From NCBI GenBank assembly GCA_004144185.1, contig SEFP01000002.1, positions 124,001 to 188,000 on the forward strand: 64,000 bases of DNA, read 5' to 3'. The notes under the pieces were generated by a model. The model did not search any database and was not told the origin of the DNA. It was given only the letters and a program-made list of their open reading frames with translations. This DNA is from Sphingobacteriales bacterium (GTDB taxonomy: Bacteria > Bacteroidota > Bacteroidia > Chitinophagales > Chitinophagaceae). Positions 62,258 to 64,000 of the stretch are shown here, piece after piece. A program made the translations under genes and the position numbers. The first letter of the stretch is position 1; each line of letters opens with the position of its first letter.

Positions 62258-64000
62258 TTAGTACCGGATGTCCATTTCGTTGATCAGGTTTTGGGCATTG
62301 CCAAACTTGTCGATGATAAACAGGATAAAGCGGGCATCGGCAATAATGGTACGCTTATATTTTTTGTCAAATGCGATATCCCCACTCATTGCTTCCCAGT
62401 TGCCGTCAAAAGCAGCACCGATCCATTCGCCGTTGGCATTCATGACCGGAGAACCAGAGTTACCACCGGTGATGTCGTTGTTGGTAATAAAGCAGGTCAC
62501 CAGTTCACCTTTTGCATTGGCCCAGCGTCCGTAGTCTTTTTTATCGAGCAGGGTAACGAATTCTTTTGGCAGGTCAAACTCGTCGTCGCCCGGAACGTAC
62601 TTGGCACGCAGACCGTCGGCCGTCGTATAATACTTGTAAGAAACGGCATCCTGAGGCTCATACGGCAGTACGCTACCATAGGTTACGCGCATGGTGCTGT
62701 TGGCATCCGGATAGAAATTCCGGTTGGGCTGCATCTTCATCGCCGCCTTTACGTAGAACATGCTCAAATCTTTCTTGGCATATGCAAACGACTCAGCGCG
62801 GGGCCTCACTTGCTTCTCGTATACGCGGATAAACGACATGGCATAATCGATGGCCGGATCGGCTTTCAGTTGCTCCAGCGTCGGGCCATTGGCCAGGGCA
62901 TCAAAACGGGACTCATCCAGCAACTGCGTGTTCTGGAACACATACTCCGTGTATTTGTCGAACGTATTGGTCCAGTTTTCGGTACCGAACTGCCGGAAAA
63001 TCACGCGCTGGTAGATATCAGGCTGCTGATCTTTCGCCACTTCGGTGTAATACAGCTGCGACATCCGGGCAAACAGTTCCTTTTCAGTAGCGGCGTCGTA
63101 TTCCTTCATCAGCATCTTACGCGCCATCCGCATGCCATCGGTGTATTTTTTGATAGAGTCCTTATCCTTGCCGCCTTTTTCCATATAGGTATAGAGCGGA
63201 TAGGTCGTAGAAGCAACCCGGCTCAGAATCGGTGCGCGGAAGCACTCGCCGTAGTATACAGCCGACTTGGCCACCGGACGATAATCGGCATAGATGCCTG
63301 CAAAATCGTTCATCAGCGTTGCGTACTTCTTATTGGCCTTGCTTCCGGAAGCCCATTTGGTAAAGCGTTGCTCATCGGCCCGCTTGGTTCCTTCTACATT
63401 CAGGCGCTTCAGCTGGGCCGTCTGACCAATAAAATACTTCCAGTAGTTGGAGATCCGCTGGTAGTTGGAGGTCATTTTCAGGTACACAGACTTGTCGGCG
63501 TCCATGTGTTTTTTCATGATCGCCAGACGCTCGCCCCGGATCTTAACGATCGCCGGTGAGGTTACTTCAGTCGCAATGTTCACCCCGTGCGACGTCAGGT
63601 ACCGGTCGGTACGGCCCGGATAGCCCATAATCATGGCATAATCGCCTTCCTGAACCCCTTTAGCCGATACCGGCAGATACTTCTTAGGCTTGTAGGGCAC
63701 ATTGGCGGTGCTGTAGGCAGCCGGCTCATTGTCGGCACCGGCATAGACGCGGAACATGGAGAAATCGGCGGTGTGGCGGGGCCACATCCAGTTGTCGGTG
63801 TCGCCACCAAACTTACCGAGGCTCTTGGGAGGCGTGCCTACCAAGCGGACATCGTTGTATTTCTTGTAGGTCAGCAGCAGGTATTGATTACCACTGAAAA
63901 AGTCTTTCACATTGGCGACCAGTTTGCCGCCGTTAGAAGCGCGGTCTTCGATTTTTTTCCGGACCGCATCAAACTTCTTATTCCATTCCGCTCCGGCATC
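62258..64000 (-). CDS. S46-family dipeptidyl-peptidase (DPP7-like), 5' end cut off
   Basis: The frame is open from the window edge through 581 residues; the N-terminus with the catalytic His is outside. Visible are GGDTDNWMWPRHTADFSMFRVY (family Asp region), and ITGGNSGSPVMNANGEWIG with the nucleophile Ser. After it comes AAFDGNWEAMSGDI: the Gly in FDGNWE matches DPP7, whereas DPP11 has Arg there, so hydrophobic rather than acidic P1 residues are expected (family knowledge from memory). It is a periplasmic peptidase that feeds on imported peptides. TTCCGGAA copy at 63343. Confidence 0.92.
   Translation of the reverse strand, partial: DAGAEWNKKFDAVRKKIEDRASNGGKLVANVKDFFSGNQYLLLTYKKYNDVRLVGTPPKSLGKFGGDTDNWMWPRHTADFSMFRVYAGADNEPAAYSTANVPYKPKKYLPVSAKGVQEGDYAMIMGYPGRTDRYLTSHGVNIATEVTSPAIVKIRGERLAIMKKHMDADKSVYLKMTSNYQRISNYWKYFIGQTAQLKRLNVEGTKRADEQRFTKWASGSKANKKYATLMNDFAGIYADYRPVAKSAVYYGECFRAPILSRVASTTYPLYTYMEKGGKDKDSIKKYTDGMRMARKMLMKEYDAATEKELFARMSQLYYTEVAKDQQPDIYQRVIFRQFGTENWTNTFDKYTEYVFQNTQLLDESRFDALANGPTLEQLKADPAIDYAMSFIRVYEKQVRPRAESFAYAKKDLSMFYVKAAMKMQPNRNFYPDANSTMRVTYGSVLPYEPQDAVSYKYYTTADGLRAKYVPGDDEFDLPKEFVTLLDKKDYGRWANAKGELVTCFITNNDITGGNSGSPVMNANGEWIGAAFDGNWEAMSGDIAFDKKYKRTIIADARFILFIIDKFGNAQNLINEMDIRY

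Overview
The window is chromosomal DNA from a member of the Bacteroidota, most likely the Chitinophagaceae/Chitinophagales. The signs are a PorP/SprF-type outer-membrane protein of the type IX secretion/gliding family, a type IX C-terminal sorting domain, BamA followed by two OmpH/Skp chaperone genes, a TonB receptor next to a DUF4374 lipoprotein and a PepSY membrane protein, an S46 dipeptidyl-peptidase, and many -7 promoter boxes of the Bacteroidota form TAnnTTTG. Base composition looks close to even. Genes are dense (about 9% intergenic by hand sum) and mostly on the minus strand. I saw no tRNA, rRNA, CRISPR array, transposase, integrase or phage gene.

Layout. 1-10.3 kb: a cut-off gene end, an alpha/beta hydrolase, ornithine aminotransferase (rocD), an envelope-polysaccharide set (YfhO-like membrane protein, hexapeptide acetyltransferase, flippase), an S9 peptidase and an Ig-like lipoprotein. 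10.4-26 kb: glutathione peroxidase, small secreted proteins, biotin carboxylase (accC), DUF983, Kup potassium transporter, beta-CASP nuclease, SurA-like isomerase, TlpA-like thioredoxin protein, RlmD, DUF4385, a self-regulated XRE repressor/membrane-protein pair and an MtfA-like peptidase. 26-38 kb: lysS, a three-gene secreted-protein operon ending in a type IX sorting domain, the uppS-bamA-ompH-ompH envelope operon, upp and porP. 38-47.5 kb: DNA repair (AAG), RNA modification (RsmI-like, RlmK-like, TrmN6-like, TsaD), Fe-S assembly, ribosome recycling and a glycosyltransferase. 47.5-50 kb: a stress-type cluster (manganese catalase, KGG protein, Thr/Ser/Asn-rich secreted protein, DUF7674-like protein). 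50-64 kb: MBL hydrolase, fusA, a Deg-family protease, an SDR, the iron-uptake operon and a cut-off S46 peptidase.

The most striking signal is not a gene. The 8-bp palindrome TTCCGGAA occurs about 93 times by hand scan, where roughly one is expected by chance. It lies in genes in all three reading frames and is about twice as dense between genes. Single-base variants are far rarer. It behaves like the cyanobacterial HIP1 element, but with a different sequence in an unrelated phylum. Pairs of copies also build intergenic hairpins, including one clear terminator. Other points of note are several genes whose -7 box lies only 5-8 nt from the start codon (candidate leaderless mRNAs), a palindromic operator set exactly between the -33 and -7 boxes of an XRE gene pair, and a structured leader with a terminator-like hairpin before the DUF7674-like gene.
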